From Halalkalibacter alkalisediminis (GTDB taxonomy: Bacteria > Bacillota > Bacilli > Bacillales > Bacillaceae_D): a stretch of 64,000 bases of DNA. The notes beneath the pieces were generated by a model that saw nothing but the letters and a program-made list of their open reading frames with translations, had not been told where the DNA came from and searched no databases. Positions within the stretch are counted from its first letter, which is position 1; each line of letters starts with the position of its first letter. The position numbers were made by a program, and so were the translations under genes. Location: assembly GCF_028610705.1 (NCBI RefSeq), contig NZ_JAQQWT010000016.1:33212-97211 (forward strand). The letters are read 5' to 3'. This document shows, one piece after another, positions 53,492 through 62,607 of this stretch.

Positions 53492-54014
53492 TTAAAATTC
53501 TTCATAGACAGCAGGATCTTGATGATTAATTCTGCCATCATCTCGAGTTAATTCCGAAATAAGTCTCATTTCTGCTTCATCAAGAGAAAAATCAAAAATT
53601 GATATATTTTCAAGCTGTCGTGCAAAAGAAGCAGATTTAGGAATGCTAATCGCGCTTAGTTGATAATGCCACCTTAAAATGACTTGTGAAATGGACTTAT
53701 GGTGACCTTCGGCAGTCTGTTGAAGTACGTTATTTTGTAAGACTTCATTCGCACGAGCTAACGGACTCCACGATTGTGTCTTAATGTTATTCTTTTCATG
53801 CCACTCTCTCTGTTGCGTTTGATTTTGAACTACCCGCCACTTCCCCCTTACGGGTTGCTTGAAGAGGGAGTTTTCTCACCTATTTTACATAAAATCGATG
53901 TAGTTCAATTTGATTTATGCTCGGCTTAACCCCCGTTTCCTTTTCTAAACGATCGATATGTTCAGGTAAGAAGTTACAGACCCCAATCGAACGAATAAGC
54001 CCCTGCTTTTTAGC
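53492..54014 (-). pseudogene. aldo/keto reductase relic
   Basis: The minus strand first encodes AKKQGLIRSIGVCNFLPEHI and KPSINQIELHRFYVK, then a stop. After an interval of about 70 bases the same family resumes: REWHEKNNIKTQSWSPLARA, then HHKSISQVILRWHYQ and a C-terminus ending VYEEF at 53492. These are the standard middle and C-terminal blocks of aldo/keto reductases. The N-terminal third, with the catalytic Asp and Tyr, is missing, and the gene is interrupted by foreign-looking sequence at about 53826-53882. It cannot make an active enzyme. Confidence 0.8.
53826..53882 (-). mobile_element. possible remnant of an IS200/IS605-type element end inside the reductase relic
   Basis: The segment interrupting the reductase frame ends, on the minus strand, with GGGGGAAGTGGCGGGTAGTTC and contains a stem (ACTCCCTCTTC...). 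GGGTAGTTC-type sequences are familiar from right ends of TnpB-carrying IS605 elements of Firmicutes. No transposase remains and there is no target duplication, which also suits that family. The call is from memory of such ends, not from a comparison. Confidence 0.3.
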
Positions 54015-54330
54015 CGTTCATTCCATGTTTAATGACCGGAATGACTCGCTTTACGTATTGTTCATGTGTTGTTATTGGGTTGTGCTGCATCCAATGCATT
54101 GCTGCTCCGTAAAGGGACCAGTTAACATAACCGCAAAAAATTCTAGGTCATTTTCATATTGGATTGCTTCTGTACTCTTACTTAATGGCTTTTGGGTACC
54201 AAGCATGGTCCTAGCTTGAGCACTATTACTTGGGATTACAGGAATAAGTGGGATCCTGACCCATATACGAATGAAGGACTCCTTCAAAGATACGTCGATG
54301 ATTTTATCCTTACACTCTTATCCTTTGTTT
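54010..54330 (-). pseudogene. relic of a TetR-type regulator (C-terminal part)
   Basis: In one frame the minus strand reads TQKPLSKSTEAIQYENDLEFFAVMLTGPF; after a shift near 54100 it reads AAMHWMQHNPITTHEQYVKRVIPVIKHGMNG and a stop at 54010. This resembles the helical ligand domain of TetR/AcrR regulators (a FF..LTG helix, then a final helix ending VIPVIK.G). No DNA-binding domain is recognisable upstream. It abuts the reductase relic, so the two are probably fused remains of a former regulator-enzyme pair. Family assignment is tentative. Confidence 0.5.
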
Positions 54331-54415
54331 TGTTTTTCCTGCTATAAAAGAGACTAATTCCTCTTTTGAGTGATGAAATTTTGATTCAGATAGCTAGTAA
54401 GTCAGATCAACCAAA

Positions 54416-54453
54416 CTGTAAAAACCAAGTAAAAGATTACTGGGTTTTTACAA
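54416..54453 (-). terminator. terminator of the Cof-type phosphatase gene
   Basis: TGTAAAAACCAAGTAA and TTACTGGGTTTTTACA pair with one mismatch around a 4-base loop. The stem overlaps the last codons of the phosphatase gene. Confidence 0.78.
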
Positions 54454-55302
54454 TTTGAATTTCTCTTTAAGGTAATGGTACACTCCGTCTTCATCACAGG
54501 TGAATTCCGTTACGTCATCAGTGATTTCTTTAATGTGGTCTGGTGCATTTTTCATAGCCACGGAATGACGAACAAATTCCAACATGGGCAAATCATTGTC
54601 ACTATCCCCTATCGCCATAATCTCAGCTTCTGACAAATCAAATCGTTTTAACATTTGCTTAATGCCTGATGCTTTACTCACGTTCGCAACCATCACTTCG
54701 ACATTGTGTTTAGAAGAGGTAGAGGTCGTAAAATCTATTTTTCGCTTTAATTGATCAAGCTCATCTTTCCATTCATTTATATGGTCTTCCGTTCTTGCAA
54801 AGAAATAAAATTTGGAGAATTTATCGCCCTCTATGTTTTCCTCCCAAGCAACTTCTTCTTTGATCGCTTGTTTTCGTGAAAGCCACTCGTTAATTCCAAC
54901 ATCGTCTGGCTTCGGATCTCTAATTTCATCTTCCACATAAGATTGATCTTGTTTTAACGTAATACGAGATCTTCCATATGGGAAAAGCTCATAATATACC
55001 TTGTTTTTTCTAGCCTTTTCAATAATTGCTTCCACCAACTCAAGCGTAAGTGAATGTTCAAATACAGCTTCTTTCCCGATATAACCAGCCATACCATTCG
55101 AAGTAACGAACCCATCCACTTGAAATCCTTCAGGGACAACTCCCTCTATTTCATCAAACGATCGACCTGTAGCAATGAAAACGAATATACCTTGACGTCG
55201 TAACTCATCAATGATTTCTTTTGTAAGAATACTTACCTTGTTATGATGATTGAGAATAGTACCATCCATGTCTAAAAAGATTGCCTTTGGTTTAAATGCC
55301 AC
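54448..55302 (-). CDS. Cof-type HAD-superfamily phosphatase
   Basis: The likely start is GTG at 55302 (MAFKPKAIFLDMDGTIL), giving 284 residues, the usual size for Cof/YkrA-type phosphatases. The frame is open 112 codons further upstream, but that part contains a terminator-like hairpin and reads as chance sequence. Motif I is FLDMDGTIL with the nucleophile Asp; motif II is ATGRSFDEI; the Lys of motif III is near SGIKQML; motif IV is IGDSDNDLPML. A C2-type cap domain spans about 85-190. It probably dephosphorylates a sugar or nucleotide phosphate in the cytoplasm. No operon partner is present. Confidence 0.87.
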   Translation of the reverse strand: MAFKPKAIFLDMDGTILNHHNKVSILTKEIIDELRRQGIFVFIATGRSFDEIEGVVPEGFQVDGFVTSNGMAGYIGKEAVFEHSLTLELVEAIIEKARKNKVYYELFPYGRSRITLKQDQSYVEDEIRDPKPDDVGINEWLSRKQAIKEEVAWEENIEGDKFSKFYFFARTEDHINEWKDELDQLKRKIDFTTSTSSKHNVEVMVANVSKASGIKQMLKRFDLSEAEIMAIGDSDNDLPMLEFVRHSVAMKNAPDHIKEITDDVTEFTCDEDGVYHYLKEKFKL

Positions 55303-55463
55303 TCCTATTTCCCCCAATTTATAAAAGGTTATTAGGTAAGTATACACTTTGATATTTTTAGACTCAATGGAAGACTTTTTAAGTCGGGGTAGAATGAAGC
55401 TTGAAGGCAGCGACTTGATAGTTAAAGGATAGAAAAAGGCCAGCAATGTTCCCGATTCGTCAT

Positions 55464-55489
55464 AAAAAACCTCCAAAGTGGAGGTTTTA
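55464..55489 (-). terminator. hairpin upstream of the phosphatase gene
   Basis: AAAACCTCC and GGAGGTTTT form a perfect 9-bp stem with a 5-base loop, and T-rich sequence follows on the minus strand. It lies 160 bases before the phosphatase start, where it could act as a leader attenuator. The rest of 55303-55621 shows no gene. Confidence 0.55.
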
Positions 55490-55621
55490 TTCCATTCATT
55501 TTTTGTCCTAGTAGTTATGTACTGATCATAGAACCTACTTTTGTATGATTTTCTCTCCCCCCCAAAATTACTTTCGAATTTATGCGTCAACGCCTTCTTT
55601 ATACGCGACCTCCTGCCAATA

Positions 55622-55669
55622 AAAATAAGACCTGTCACTATTCGTTCTAATCAGTGACAGGTCCTATTT
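55622..55669 (-). terminator. terminator after arginase gene
   Basis: AAAATAGGACCTGTCACT pairs with AGTGACAGGTCTTATTTT with one mismatch around a loop of about 13 bases on the minus strand. It is 60 bases past the arginase stop and another member of the CCTGTCAC stem family. Confidence 0.82.
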
Positions 55670-55730
55670 TAAAACATGCGGCAAGAACAACAAAAGAGAG
55701 CAAAGGTCCACCTCTCTTTAGAAGACTGTT

Positions 55731-56636
55731 CTAAAGAAGCTTCTTCCCTAACAACGAACTAATTAATGCCGTGGCTACTTCGGCGGTTTGATTCTTATTG
55801 TCTAAGATCGGATTAATTTCTACACAATCAGCAGATGTAATGATATTCGCTTCGGCCAACATTTCTAGGGCGAGATGGGTTTCTCGGTAAGTGATTCCCC
55901 CCATAACCGGTGTCCCGACTCCTGGTGCGTATATGGGATCGACTCCGTCTAAATCTAAGCTTAAGTGAACGCCATCTGTTTTTTCAGCTAGATACTCGAC
56001 CGTTTCTTCCATAACGGTTGTCATTCCTAAACGGTCAATTTCATGCATGGTGTAGACTTTTATTCCCTTTTCAAGGATGAGCTCGCGTTCGCCTTCATCA
56101 ATCGATCTAGCACCAATGATCACTAGATTTTCAGGTTTAATTTTTGGTGCATACCCACCAATATTAACTAAAGAAGGGTGTCCAATGCCAAGGTTCACGG
56201 CTAAGGGCATGCCATGGATGTTTCCGGATGGAGAGGTTTCAATTGTGTTTAAATCAGGATGTGCATCGTACCAGATGACCCCTAAATTGTTATAATGCTT
56301 AGCAATCCCCGCAATTGAACCAATACTCACGCTATGGTCTCCTCCTAATATAAGAGGAAATACTCCGTCTTCATGGATTCGATCGACTTTTTCTTGCAAC
56401 TCACTATTCACACTGACTACCTCATTTAAGTTTACTAGTCTTCCCTTTTCTGAAGGGTTTGTAGCCTCTCTCTCAATGACTAAATCACCGGCATCCTTTA
56501 CTTGATAACCTAATCTTACAATCTCTTCAATTAAACCTGCATACCTTAATGCACTAGGGCCCATATCAACCCCGCGTCGCAATTGTCCTAAATCCATTGG
56601 GACACCAACAATGGAAACCTGTTTGATTTTATTCAT
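55731..56636 (-). CDS. rocF: arginase (RocF)
   Basis: The 301-residue ureohydrolase converts arginine to ornithine and urea. The Mn2+ ligands are visible in [18 protein letters not shown] and SLDLDGVDP; Pro stands where most arginases have Gly (DAHGD). [11 protein letters not shown] and the C-terminus SSLLGKKLL match B. subtilis RocF closely. It is the last gene behind a sigma-54 promoter and activator, as roc genes are in B. subtilis, but the partners here (an aminotransferase and a YjiH-type membrane protein) differ from rocDEF. Confidence 0.9.
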   Translation of the reverse strand: MNKIKQVSIVGVPMDLGQLRRGVDMGPSALRYAGLIEEIVRLGYQVKDAGDLVIEREATNPSEKGRLVNLNEVVSVNSELQEKVDRIHEDGVFPLILGGDHSVSIGSIAGIAKHYNNLGVIWYDAHPDLNTIETSPSGNIHGMPLAVNLGIGHPSLVNIGGYAPKIKPENLVIIGARSIDEGERELILEKGIKVYTMHEIDRLGMTTVMEETVEYLAEKTDGVHLSLDLDGVDPIYAPGVGTPVMGGITYRETHLALEMLAEANIITSADCVEINPILDNKNQTAEVATALISSLLGKKLL

Positions 56637-56830
56637 CTAAAACGAACCTCCACTATGATCTAATTATGTAAAATGACTACTCTATAAGCATATGTCTAAA
56701 TAGAATGAAAAACTACTATTCTTAGCAACTTTTATTCTAGAAGTAGCCAAACGTATAAACGATGGCTACCCCTTTTCTATCTGTTCCTTTGCCTTCTAGG
56801 TCAACCTATTCAATTATCAACTCTAATGAT

Positions 56831-58156
56831 CTATTGTTCTACTCGTCTCTGATAATGATTAATCGCCGTATCTAGCATGTTCAAGCCGGTATCAATTTGT
56901 TCTTTCGTCACTGTCAATGGAGGAATCATCCGGATGACCTCTCCTTCATTTCCACAAAGGTAGAATAGAACTCCTTCCTTAAGTGCAAGGTCTAATATTT
57001 CCAAAACAGCCTGCCCATCTGGTCTATTTGTCGTTGGGTCAATGATCTCGATCCCAATCATTAATCCTACCTGGCGAATGCTCCCTATCACATCATGTTT
57101 CTCTTTTAACTTTTCAAGCTTCTCCCCTGCGTAGGCTCCCGTTTCTCTCGCATTCTGCAAAAGGTTTTCCTCTTGCATGACCTCTAACGTGGCTAAAGCG
57201 GCCGAGCAGGCAAGCGGATTTCCACCAAACGTAGTCCCGTGACTACCTAGAGGCCATTGTTGCATTAATTTATGATTCGCCACGGTTGCACTAAGCGGGA
57301 GGCCAGAAGCAATTCCTTTTGCAATCGCCATAATATCTGGAGTTACATTGAACGTCTGTGCCGCAAACCACTCCCCGGTTCTCCCAAAACCTGTTTGCAC
57401 TTCATCAAAAATAAGCAGCATATTGTGCTGATCACAGATGGCTCTTACTTTTTTCAACCAGTACTGCGGCGGAATCACATACCCTCCTTCTCCGAGTACC
57501 GGTTCTAAAATGACACAGGCTACTTCCTCTGGCGAGACATGATGCTTAAATAATCGCTGAAAGTCGTTCTCTAATTTACGAATCACTAATTCTTCCATCA
57601 CAATTCCAGGTTCATCCATTACAGTCGTATCGTTAGGATCAAAATAAGGAATTTGGTAGGTAAGTCCATTTGGCTGTAAGAACTTACGGTACTTGCTCTT
57701 AGATGTGCTAACAGCAAGAGCACCCTGAGTTCTCCCATGAAAGCAACCAGTAAATGAAATAACGTATGGTCGTTTTGTTACATACTTAGCTAACTTAAGA
57801 GCTCCTTCAATGGCTTCTGTCCCACTGTTTGCAAAAAAGAAACAATCCAATTCACCTGGTAAAATCTCTGCTAGTTCATCAGCCAGACGTAAAATAGATT
57901 CATATTGGATCACTCCAATAGGACCATGAACAAGGTGATCTACTGCACTCTTAATCGCTTGCACAACTTTAGGATGGCGATGTCCGACATTGGTTACAGC
58001 AATCCCAGAGGTAAAATCTAAATATTTCCTTCCATCTACTCCAAAATAATAGCAACCCTCTTCTTTTACGACAGGTAAATTCGGGTGGTCTTTAGCCATA
58101 CTTGGAGCTAAACGTGTTGATAATTTTTTTGTTAGGTGACTCCAGTCTTGAGACAT
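56831..58156 (-). CDS. class III aminotransferase (4-aminobutyrate/ornithine type)
   Basis: The 441-residue PLP enzyme has [13 protein letters not shown] for phosphate binding, FTGCFHGRT, the Asp of [13 protein letters not shown] that holds the pyridine nitrogen, and the PLP Lys in [13 protein letters not shown]. It belongs to the omega-aminotransferases. 4-aminobutyrate, ornithine or a related diamine are all plausible amino donors. With arginase in the same operon, ornithine delta-aminotransferase or a downstream step of arginine breakdown is the simplest guess. The ribosome site is TGGGGAG. It follows the membrane-protein gene by 28 bases. Confidence 0.85.
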   Translation of the reverse strand: MSQDWSHLTKKLSTRLAPSMAKDHPNLPVVKEEGCYYFGVDGRKYLDFTSGIAVTNVGHRHPKVVQAIKSAVDHLVHGPIGVIQYESILRLADELAEILPGELDCFFFANSGTEAIEGALKLAKYVTKRPYVISFTGCFHGRTQGALAVSTSKSKYRKFLQPNGLTYQIPYFDPNDTTVMDEPGIVMEELVIRKLENDFQRLFKHHVSPEEVACVILEPVLGEGGYVIPPQYWLKKVRAICDQHNMLLIFDEVQTGFGRTGEWFAAQTFNVTPDIMAIAKGIASGLPLSATVANHKLMQQWPLGSHGTTFGGNPLACSAALATLEVMQEENLLQNARETGAYAGEKLEKLKEKHDVIGSIRQVGLMIGIEIIDPTTNRPDGQAVLEILDLALKEGVLFYLCGNEGEVIRMIPPLTVTKEQIDTGLNMLDTAINHYQRRVEQ

Positions 58157-58184
58157 TCTTCTTCACTCCCCATAAATTCTCTAT

Positions 58185-59576
58185 TTAAAAGAAAAAGACT
58201 TGTGCCATCAATGCGATAATTGGTAGCGTAATAATGGTACGTTGGATAAAAACAATGACTAAATCTAATAAACTCAAAGGAATTTTAGAACGTAATAAAA
58301 GAATTCCAATTTCAGACATGTAAATAAGTTGAGTTAGAGATAGTGCTGCAATGACAAAACGCGTTAATTCACTTTCTATGCCACTTCCCACTACGGCAGG
58401 TAAAAACATATCCGCAAAGCCGACGATCATGGCTGGAGCCGCCGAAGCTGCTTCAGGAATACGCATTAGCTCGAGGATCGGTACAATTGGATACGACATA
58501 TAAACGAAAAGTTGTGTATACTCAGCAACTACTAAGGCAATCGTTCCAAGTGCCATGACTAGTGGAATTAACCCAAACCAAATATCAAGAACATTTTGAA
58601 GCCCTTTTTTAGCCACATAGCCGACACTTTTAATTTCAGATGCTTTTGAAACCGCCAACTCCACAGCCCATTGACTCCGAGACATTCCCTCAGGTACATC
58701 CTCTGAAATTTGTTTTCCTACCGGCTCATAGTACGTATCTGTTTTTCTCGATAAGGGTGGAATTCGCGGACAGATGATCGCCGCAATAAGCCCCGCTATC
58801 ACAACCGTTGTATAGAATGGAACAAACATATGATCCAAACCGATAAAGCTGATGACAACTAAACTAAATGCAATCGATGCAACGGAAAAGTTAGTGGCAA
58901 TGACGGCTGCTTCACGCTTTGTATAATACCCTTCTTCATACTGTTTCGTTGTGATTAAGACACCTACTGTACCGCTCCCCATCCAGGAGGCTACTGCATC
59001 AATTGCCGATCGACCTGGCAGCTTAAACAACGGTCTCATAACCTTTCGAACGATCGTACCAATAAAATCCATAAGTCCAAATTCTAAAAGTAACGGCATT
59101 AATAAACCTGCAAAAAGGAACCAGGTTGTTAATACGGGGACTAGTTCATATAAAACCGTTCCCCCGGTATACGCATCCCAAATGAAGCTCGGCCCAAACT
59201 GGAATACGACCATCAATGCAAAAGTCGCCCCAAGAATACGCATTGATAGCCAGAAACCACTAACATAAAACAAACCTTTCAAAAATTCTGAATTGACTAA
59301 CCAAGCTGGTTTGGCCACTCTAGCAACAAGTGTTAATAGAACAGATATCACCAAAACAACGACCATAAACTGCGGCAAGTAATCTGAAAACACATTTTGA
59401 AAAAATTCTGCTAGAATTCCGACACCTATTGTCCATCTCCCATCATATGGAACAGGAATTAAAAAGAGAAATAACCCCAGCAATGAAGGAATAAGGAATT
59501 TCAGCTTATCAGTGGTCGTCATAACCGCCTTTTCTTTCGAAACCTCATACTCCAACCTTTTCTCCTGACCTTCCAT
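58185..59576 (-). CDS. YjiH-type membrane protein with nucleoside-recognition (GATE) domains
   Basis: The 463-residue membrane protein has about ten hydrophobic segments and two Gate-like regions (around SAIDAVASWMGSGTVGVLITT and ADMFLPAVVGSGIESEL). This is the YjiH family, usually annotated as nucleoside recognition. As first gene of an operon with an aminotransferase and arginase under sigma-54 control, it more likely carries an amino acid or amine such as arginine, ornithine or 4-aminobutyrate. That is context inference. It starts 70 bases after the sigma-54 promoter, with GGTGAGGTG before ATG. Confidence 0.78.
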   Translation of the reverse strand: MEGQEKRLEYEVSKEKAVMTTTDKLKFLIPSLLGLFLFLIPVPYDGRWTIGVGILAEFFQNVFSDYLPQFMVVVLVISVLLTLVARVAKPAWLVNSEFLKGLFYVSGFWLSMRILGATFALMVVFQFGPSFIWDAYTGGTVLYELVPVLTTWFLFAGLLMPLLLEFGLMDFIGTIVRKVMRPLFKLPGRSAIDAVASWMGSGTVGVLITTKQYEEGYYTKREAAVIATNFSVASIAFSLVVISFIGLDHMFVPFYTTVVIAGLIAAIICPRIPPLSRKTDTYYEPVGKQISEDVPEGMSRSQWAVELAVSKASEIKSVGYVAKKGLQNVLDIWFGLIPLVMALGTIALVVAEYTQLFVYMSYPIVPILELMRIPEAASAAPAMIVGFADMFLPAVVGSGIESELTRFVIAALSLTQLIYMSEIGILLLRSKIPLSLLDLVIVFIQRTIITLPIIALMAQVFFF

Positions 59577-59647
59577 TGAAACACCTCACCTTTTCCATTT
59601 TTTCCTTTAGCATTCAGAAAGCAACATGTATTTCTACTTTTTGTACA

Positions 59648-59664
59648 TGCAATTCACATGCCAA
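59648..59664 (-). promoter_or_regulatory. sigma-54 (-24/-12) promoter of the arginase operon
   Basis: On the minus strand TTGGCATGTGAATTGCA fits TGGCAC-N5-TTGC with only C to T at the sixth base. It lies between the activator gene and the YjiH-type gene, the same arrangement as at 22001-22017. Confidence 0.82.
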
Positions 59665-59668
59665 CTTT

Positions 59669-61036
59669 TTATTTAATTCCGTGTTTTTTCATTTTTCTGA
59701 CGACTGAAGGCTGACTAATTCCTAACACTTTTGCCATTTCTACAGTCGTCTTTTGTTGCTTTCTTGCTTGTGTTAACACCTTTTTCTCCACCTCCTCCAT
59801 AATTTCTGGCAAGCTCCGTTTGCTTGTTTCAATATCAGGAGCTGAGGCTTGTTGATAGGATTCAGGTAGGTCCGTTATAGTGATCGTAGGAGAAGGTGAA
59901 ACCACTACAAGGCGCTCAATTAAATTAATCAACTCTCTCACATTTCCTTTCCACGGATGAACATATAGCCGCTGTAATACCGCATCATCTAATACTCGTT
60001 CTCGCTTATATTTTGTTGAAAATACTTGTACAAAATGTTCGATAAGCGGGACTATATCTGACGTTCTTTCACGTAAAGGAGGAATATGTATCGGAACTAC
60101 ATTTAATCGAAAATAAAGATCTTCACGAAATTTCTTAGCGGCAACTAACTTCTCCAATGGCTGATTTGTCGCAGTAATTAAGCGGAAATCCACTTTCTTT
60201 TCTTTTGTTCCACCCACTCGGTAAAACTGTTTTTCTTGGATAAACTTCAATACCTTTACCTGAAGGGCTAAAGGCAACTCACCAATTTCGTCTAAAAATA
60301 AGGTACCACCTTCTGCTAATTCAGCTAAACCAGGCTTCCCTTTTTTATTTGCACTTGTAAAGGAACCAGCTTCATAGCCAAAAAATTCAGCCTCAAATAA
60401 GGATTCTGGAATCGCTCCACAGTTCACTTCAATAAAGGGCTTGTCCTTTCGCGGGCTTTCTTTATGGATCATCTTAGCAAAATACGTTTTTCCGACGCCT
60501 GATTCTCCGAGTAGTAACACATTTACATCAACCTCAGAAACTTGCTTTGCGATCGCGATGCATTTTCTCATTTTATCGGAATGAACCACAAATCCATCAT
60601 CTTTCATTTGCTGATTTCTTAACACTTCAAGCTCATTTTTTACGCGCTCCATTTCATCTTGCATGTCATGTAAGTAATTTTTTATATTAACCATTTCCGT
60701 TATGTCATGTGAGTAAGAAGCAATTCTCCAAACATTCCCTTCATCATCAAAAACAGGTACTCCCGTTATTAATAGCTTTTTTCCTTCGGTTGTCGTTTGA
60801 ATGACATTGACCCTGCTCTTCTTTTCAATTACTAAGGGAGTCACAATTGGCGTAAACACCCCCTGTTTCTCTAACTCATAGACAGATAAACCAAGAATAA
60901 CCTTATCCTCTATTCCATATAAAGCTTTAGTTGCATCACTAATCATGACAACTTTACCTGTGCTATCCGTTACCAAAAGATCATCTTTTAGCGCTCTAAG
61001 GATCGCTTCACTTTCACAAAAATGATTTTCGCTCAT
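59669..61036 (-). CDS. sigma-54-dependent activator (RocR-like) with PAS domain
   Basis: From the ATG at 61036 (GAGGGTGAT upstream) the protein has 455 residues; an ATG 8 codons earlier lies inside a palindrome and lacks a ribosome site. Order: PAS domain (about 10-130), a coiled-coil linker (YLHDMQDEMERVKNELEVLR), AAA+ domain with Walker A GESGVGKT, the sigma-contact loop GSFTSA in place of GAFTGA, Walker B GGTLFLDEIGE, and a terminal Fis-type helix-turn-helix (TTVEMAKVLGISQPSVVRKMKK). It should activate the adjacent sigma-54 promoter in response to an arginine-derived signal. Confidence 0.92.
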   Translation of the reverse strand: MSENHFCESEAILRALKDDLLVTDSTGKVVMISDATKALYGIEDKVILGLSVYELEKQGVFTPIVTPLVIEKKSRVNVIQTTTEGKKLLITGVPVFDDEGNVWRIASYSHDITEMVNIKNYLHDMQDEMERVKNELEVLRNQQMKDDGFVVHSDKMRKCIAIAKQVSEVDVNVLLLGESGVGKTYFAKMIHKESPRKDKPFIEVNCGAIPESLFEAEFFGYEAGSFTSANKKGKPGLAELAEGGTLFLDEIGELPLALQVKVLKFIQEKQFYRVGGTKEKKVDFRLITATNQPLEKLVAAKKFREDLYFRLNVVPIHIPPLRERTSDIVPLIEHFVQVFSTKYKRERVLDDAVLQRLYVHPWKGNVRELINLIERLVVVSPSPTITITDLPESYQQASAPDIETSKRSLPEIMEEVEKKVLTQARKQQKTTVEMAKVLGISQPSVVRKMKKHGIK

Positions 61037-61051
61037 GCTATCACCCTCTGA

Positions 61052-61071
61052 ATTATTCATTTTTGAATAAT
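61052..61071. promoter_or_regulatory. palindromic operator candidate at the activator start
   Basis: ATTATTCATTTTTGAATAAT is a perfect 8-bp inverted repeat around TTTT, ending 16 bases before the chosen start codon of the sigma-54 activator. The same TTATTC-N6-GAATAA pattern recurs 86 bases upstream. Confidence 0.6.
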
Positions 61072-61138
61072 TTTAACAAAAAACATCTGATTTTACTTAC
61101 TTTATTGAAAAATAAAAAATTATTCAATAATAAATAAG

Positions 61139-61156
61139 TTATTCGTTTTTGAATAA
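61139..61156. promoter_or_regulatory. second copy of the TTATTC-N6-GAATAA palindrome
   Basis: TTATTCGTTTTTGAATAA differs from the copy at 61053-61070 by one base in the spacer. A third related inverted repeat (TTATTGAA...TTCAATAA, 61102-61130) lies between them. Together they suggest multiple binding sites for one regulator. Confidence 0.6.
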
Positions 61157-61430
61157 TCAAATAATCGGCATTGCAAGCAGCCTACGTTTGTGGGTCTTAT
61201 CGTCTTATTACTCCGGCTTTTATCAGCTCCTTTATGATTTTTAAACTCCGGTCATGTTACTCCACTAAAGGGCCAGATTGTGGAATAAAACTTAGTTAGG
61301 AAATTGGATATTTATGTTAAAGTATATAGAGAAGATTGTGAAGAAATGTACTTAAGCTAACGGAGCAGGATAGTGTAAGTAGAAAGATTAGTTTATAATC
61401 AAGAATATGGTAATTAAAGGGAGTGAATAT
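61157..61430. other. intergenic region between divergent activator and small secreted protein genes
   Basis: About 270 bases. It contains TAAGCTAACGGAGCAGGATA at 61356-61375, which resembles 62513-62533 and looks like a decayed dispersed repeat. No gene is supported. Confidence 0.45.
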
Positions 61431-61811
61431 ATGTTTAAACGCGTTTTATTTATCAGTGGCATACTTGTTTTAGGTATGGTTATTGGGAACTTTTTCCTCA
61501 GTAATAGTTTAGCCGACAACATAGACGATAACTCCAAACATGAAATCGAAATCGCTTATCCTCAAAATGAAAAAGGGCAGACATATGGTTCAGCATTGGA
61601 TGCACCTTCTTATGAAGGTGAACCTGATTTAATTAAAGCTTACGGAATAGATGGTACAATAGGGTATGTAAAAAAAGAAGATTTGGATGGTCCAATGCCT
61701 AAAACACCTGAAGAAGCAGTTAGACTTTCAAAGGAAGCTAAACCAAGAGAAATTCCGCTATATGATGTTGATGGAGAGACTATTATTGGTAAGTTTATTG
61801 TAGGTGAGTAG
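61431..61811 (+). CDS. small exported protein of unknown function
   Basis: From ATG 61431 (AAAGGGAG upstream) the protein has 126 residues; the frame opens 8 codons earlier without a ribosome site. It has one N-terminal hydrophobic segment (VLFISGILVLGMVIGNFF), then an acidic extracellular region. Recognisable blocks are GQTYGSALDAP, EPDLIKAYGIDGTIGYVKKEDL, GPMPKTPEEAVRL and IPLYDVDGETIIGKF. Similar small proteins with TYG..LDA and GxDGxxGYV blocks occur in Bacilli, without known function. It is monocistronic. Confidence 0.72.
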   Translation: MFKRVLFISGILVLGMVIGNFFLSNSLADNIDDNSKHEIEIAYPQNEKGQTYGSALDAPSYEGEPDLIKAYGIDGTIGYVKKEDLDGPMPKTPEEAVRLSKEAKPREIPLYDVDGETIIGKFIVGE

Positions 61812-62000
61812 ATACTGTTCAATAATGGAATAGCGTCTTTTTTAAAGTAATAAGACAGTGTTATTCAAGTAACGGGAGCGATTACGAAATAAGCGTAGTC
61901 GTTTTACTTACTATTGGAGCAGGTAAAATTGAAAAGATGTATGAATATTTCTCTATTGTTTATTCTAAAAAATATAGCTGAAAAATAGGAGAAATTCTTT

Positions 62001-62423
62001 ATGAAGACGAAATTAAATTTATTCTTTGTAGTTATATTGGTTTTATTTTTAGGTGCTACAAATATAAGTGCGGATGAAACAAATTTGTTTGGACGACAAA
62101 AATCAATAAGTTTTAAAGGAGAAAATCAAAATTGGCTTGTTGTACACCAAATGTATTTAGTTGGAACAGAAATAGAATACGACACAAAAATTAGGTATAA
62201 GGGCAACAATGTTAAATTAAAAAATCTCTCTTCTTTACACTACTCAATCGGTGATAAAGATGGTTACTTAGGTGGAACATTTTCATTAAAAAATTCAAAT
62301 GTATTTCATAGTGGAAGAATGGAGTGCTACGGATGTAAATATTTAGATAAGAAAGAAGAAATAACATTCATTATTGGTGAATGGGAAGACTATGAAGAGA
62401 GTCTAACTCTAAAAAGAGAATAA
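62001..62423 (+). CDS. small secreted protein of unknown function
   Basis: The 140-residue protein has a signal peptide (MKTKLNLFFVVILVLFLG, cleaved near ISADE) and a beta-rich mature region with a CYGC pair that could form a disulfide. I do not recognise the family. AATAGGAG precedes the ATG. The end of the mature part (EWEDYEESLTLKRE) is charged. It is followed by a terminator at 62458. Confidence 0.7.
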   Translation: MKTKLNLFFVVILVLFLGATNISADETNLFGRQKSISFKGENQNWLVVHQMYLVGTEIEYDTKIRYKGNNVKLKNLSSLHYSIGDKDGYLGGTFSLKNSNVFHSGRMECYGCKYLDKKEEITFIIGEWEDYEESLTLKRE

Positions 62424-62457
62424 GTTCCTCAATTAATAATTTTTTTAAGCTAATTGG

Positions 62458-62484
62458 AAGCATTCCTTCAACAAGGGATGCTTT
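62458..62484 (+). terminator. terminator after the small secreted protein gene
   Basis: AAGCATTCC and GGGATGCTT pair (one mismatch, 8-base loop), followed by TTCTCT. Confidence 0.65.
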
Positions 62485-62607
62485 TCTCTATGCCAATTGT
62501 ATGGGAATTAATGTTAAACTAAAGAGCAGGTTAGTGAAACAGGAGAGGTGTTTTAAAGTTCCTTGCATTATTGTTGTAATAGAGAAGGTTAATATTGGGG
62601 GGAGTTA

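Noticed and set aside
55303..55638. N-terminal extension of the Cof-type phosphatase by 112 residues
   Set aside because: The extension spans a terminator-like hairpin, lacks a ribosome site and has no domain; the family starts at the GTG at 55302.
61165..61185. GGCATTGCAAGC as a third sigma-54 promoter
   Set aside because: The GG and GC elements are directly adjacent; the required spacing between -24 and -12 is absent.
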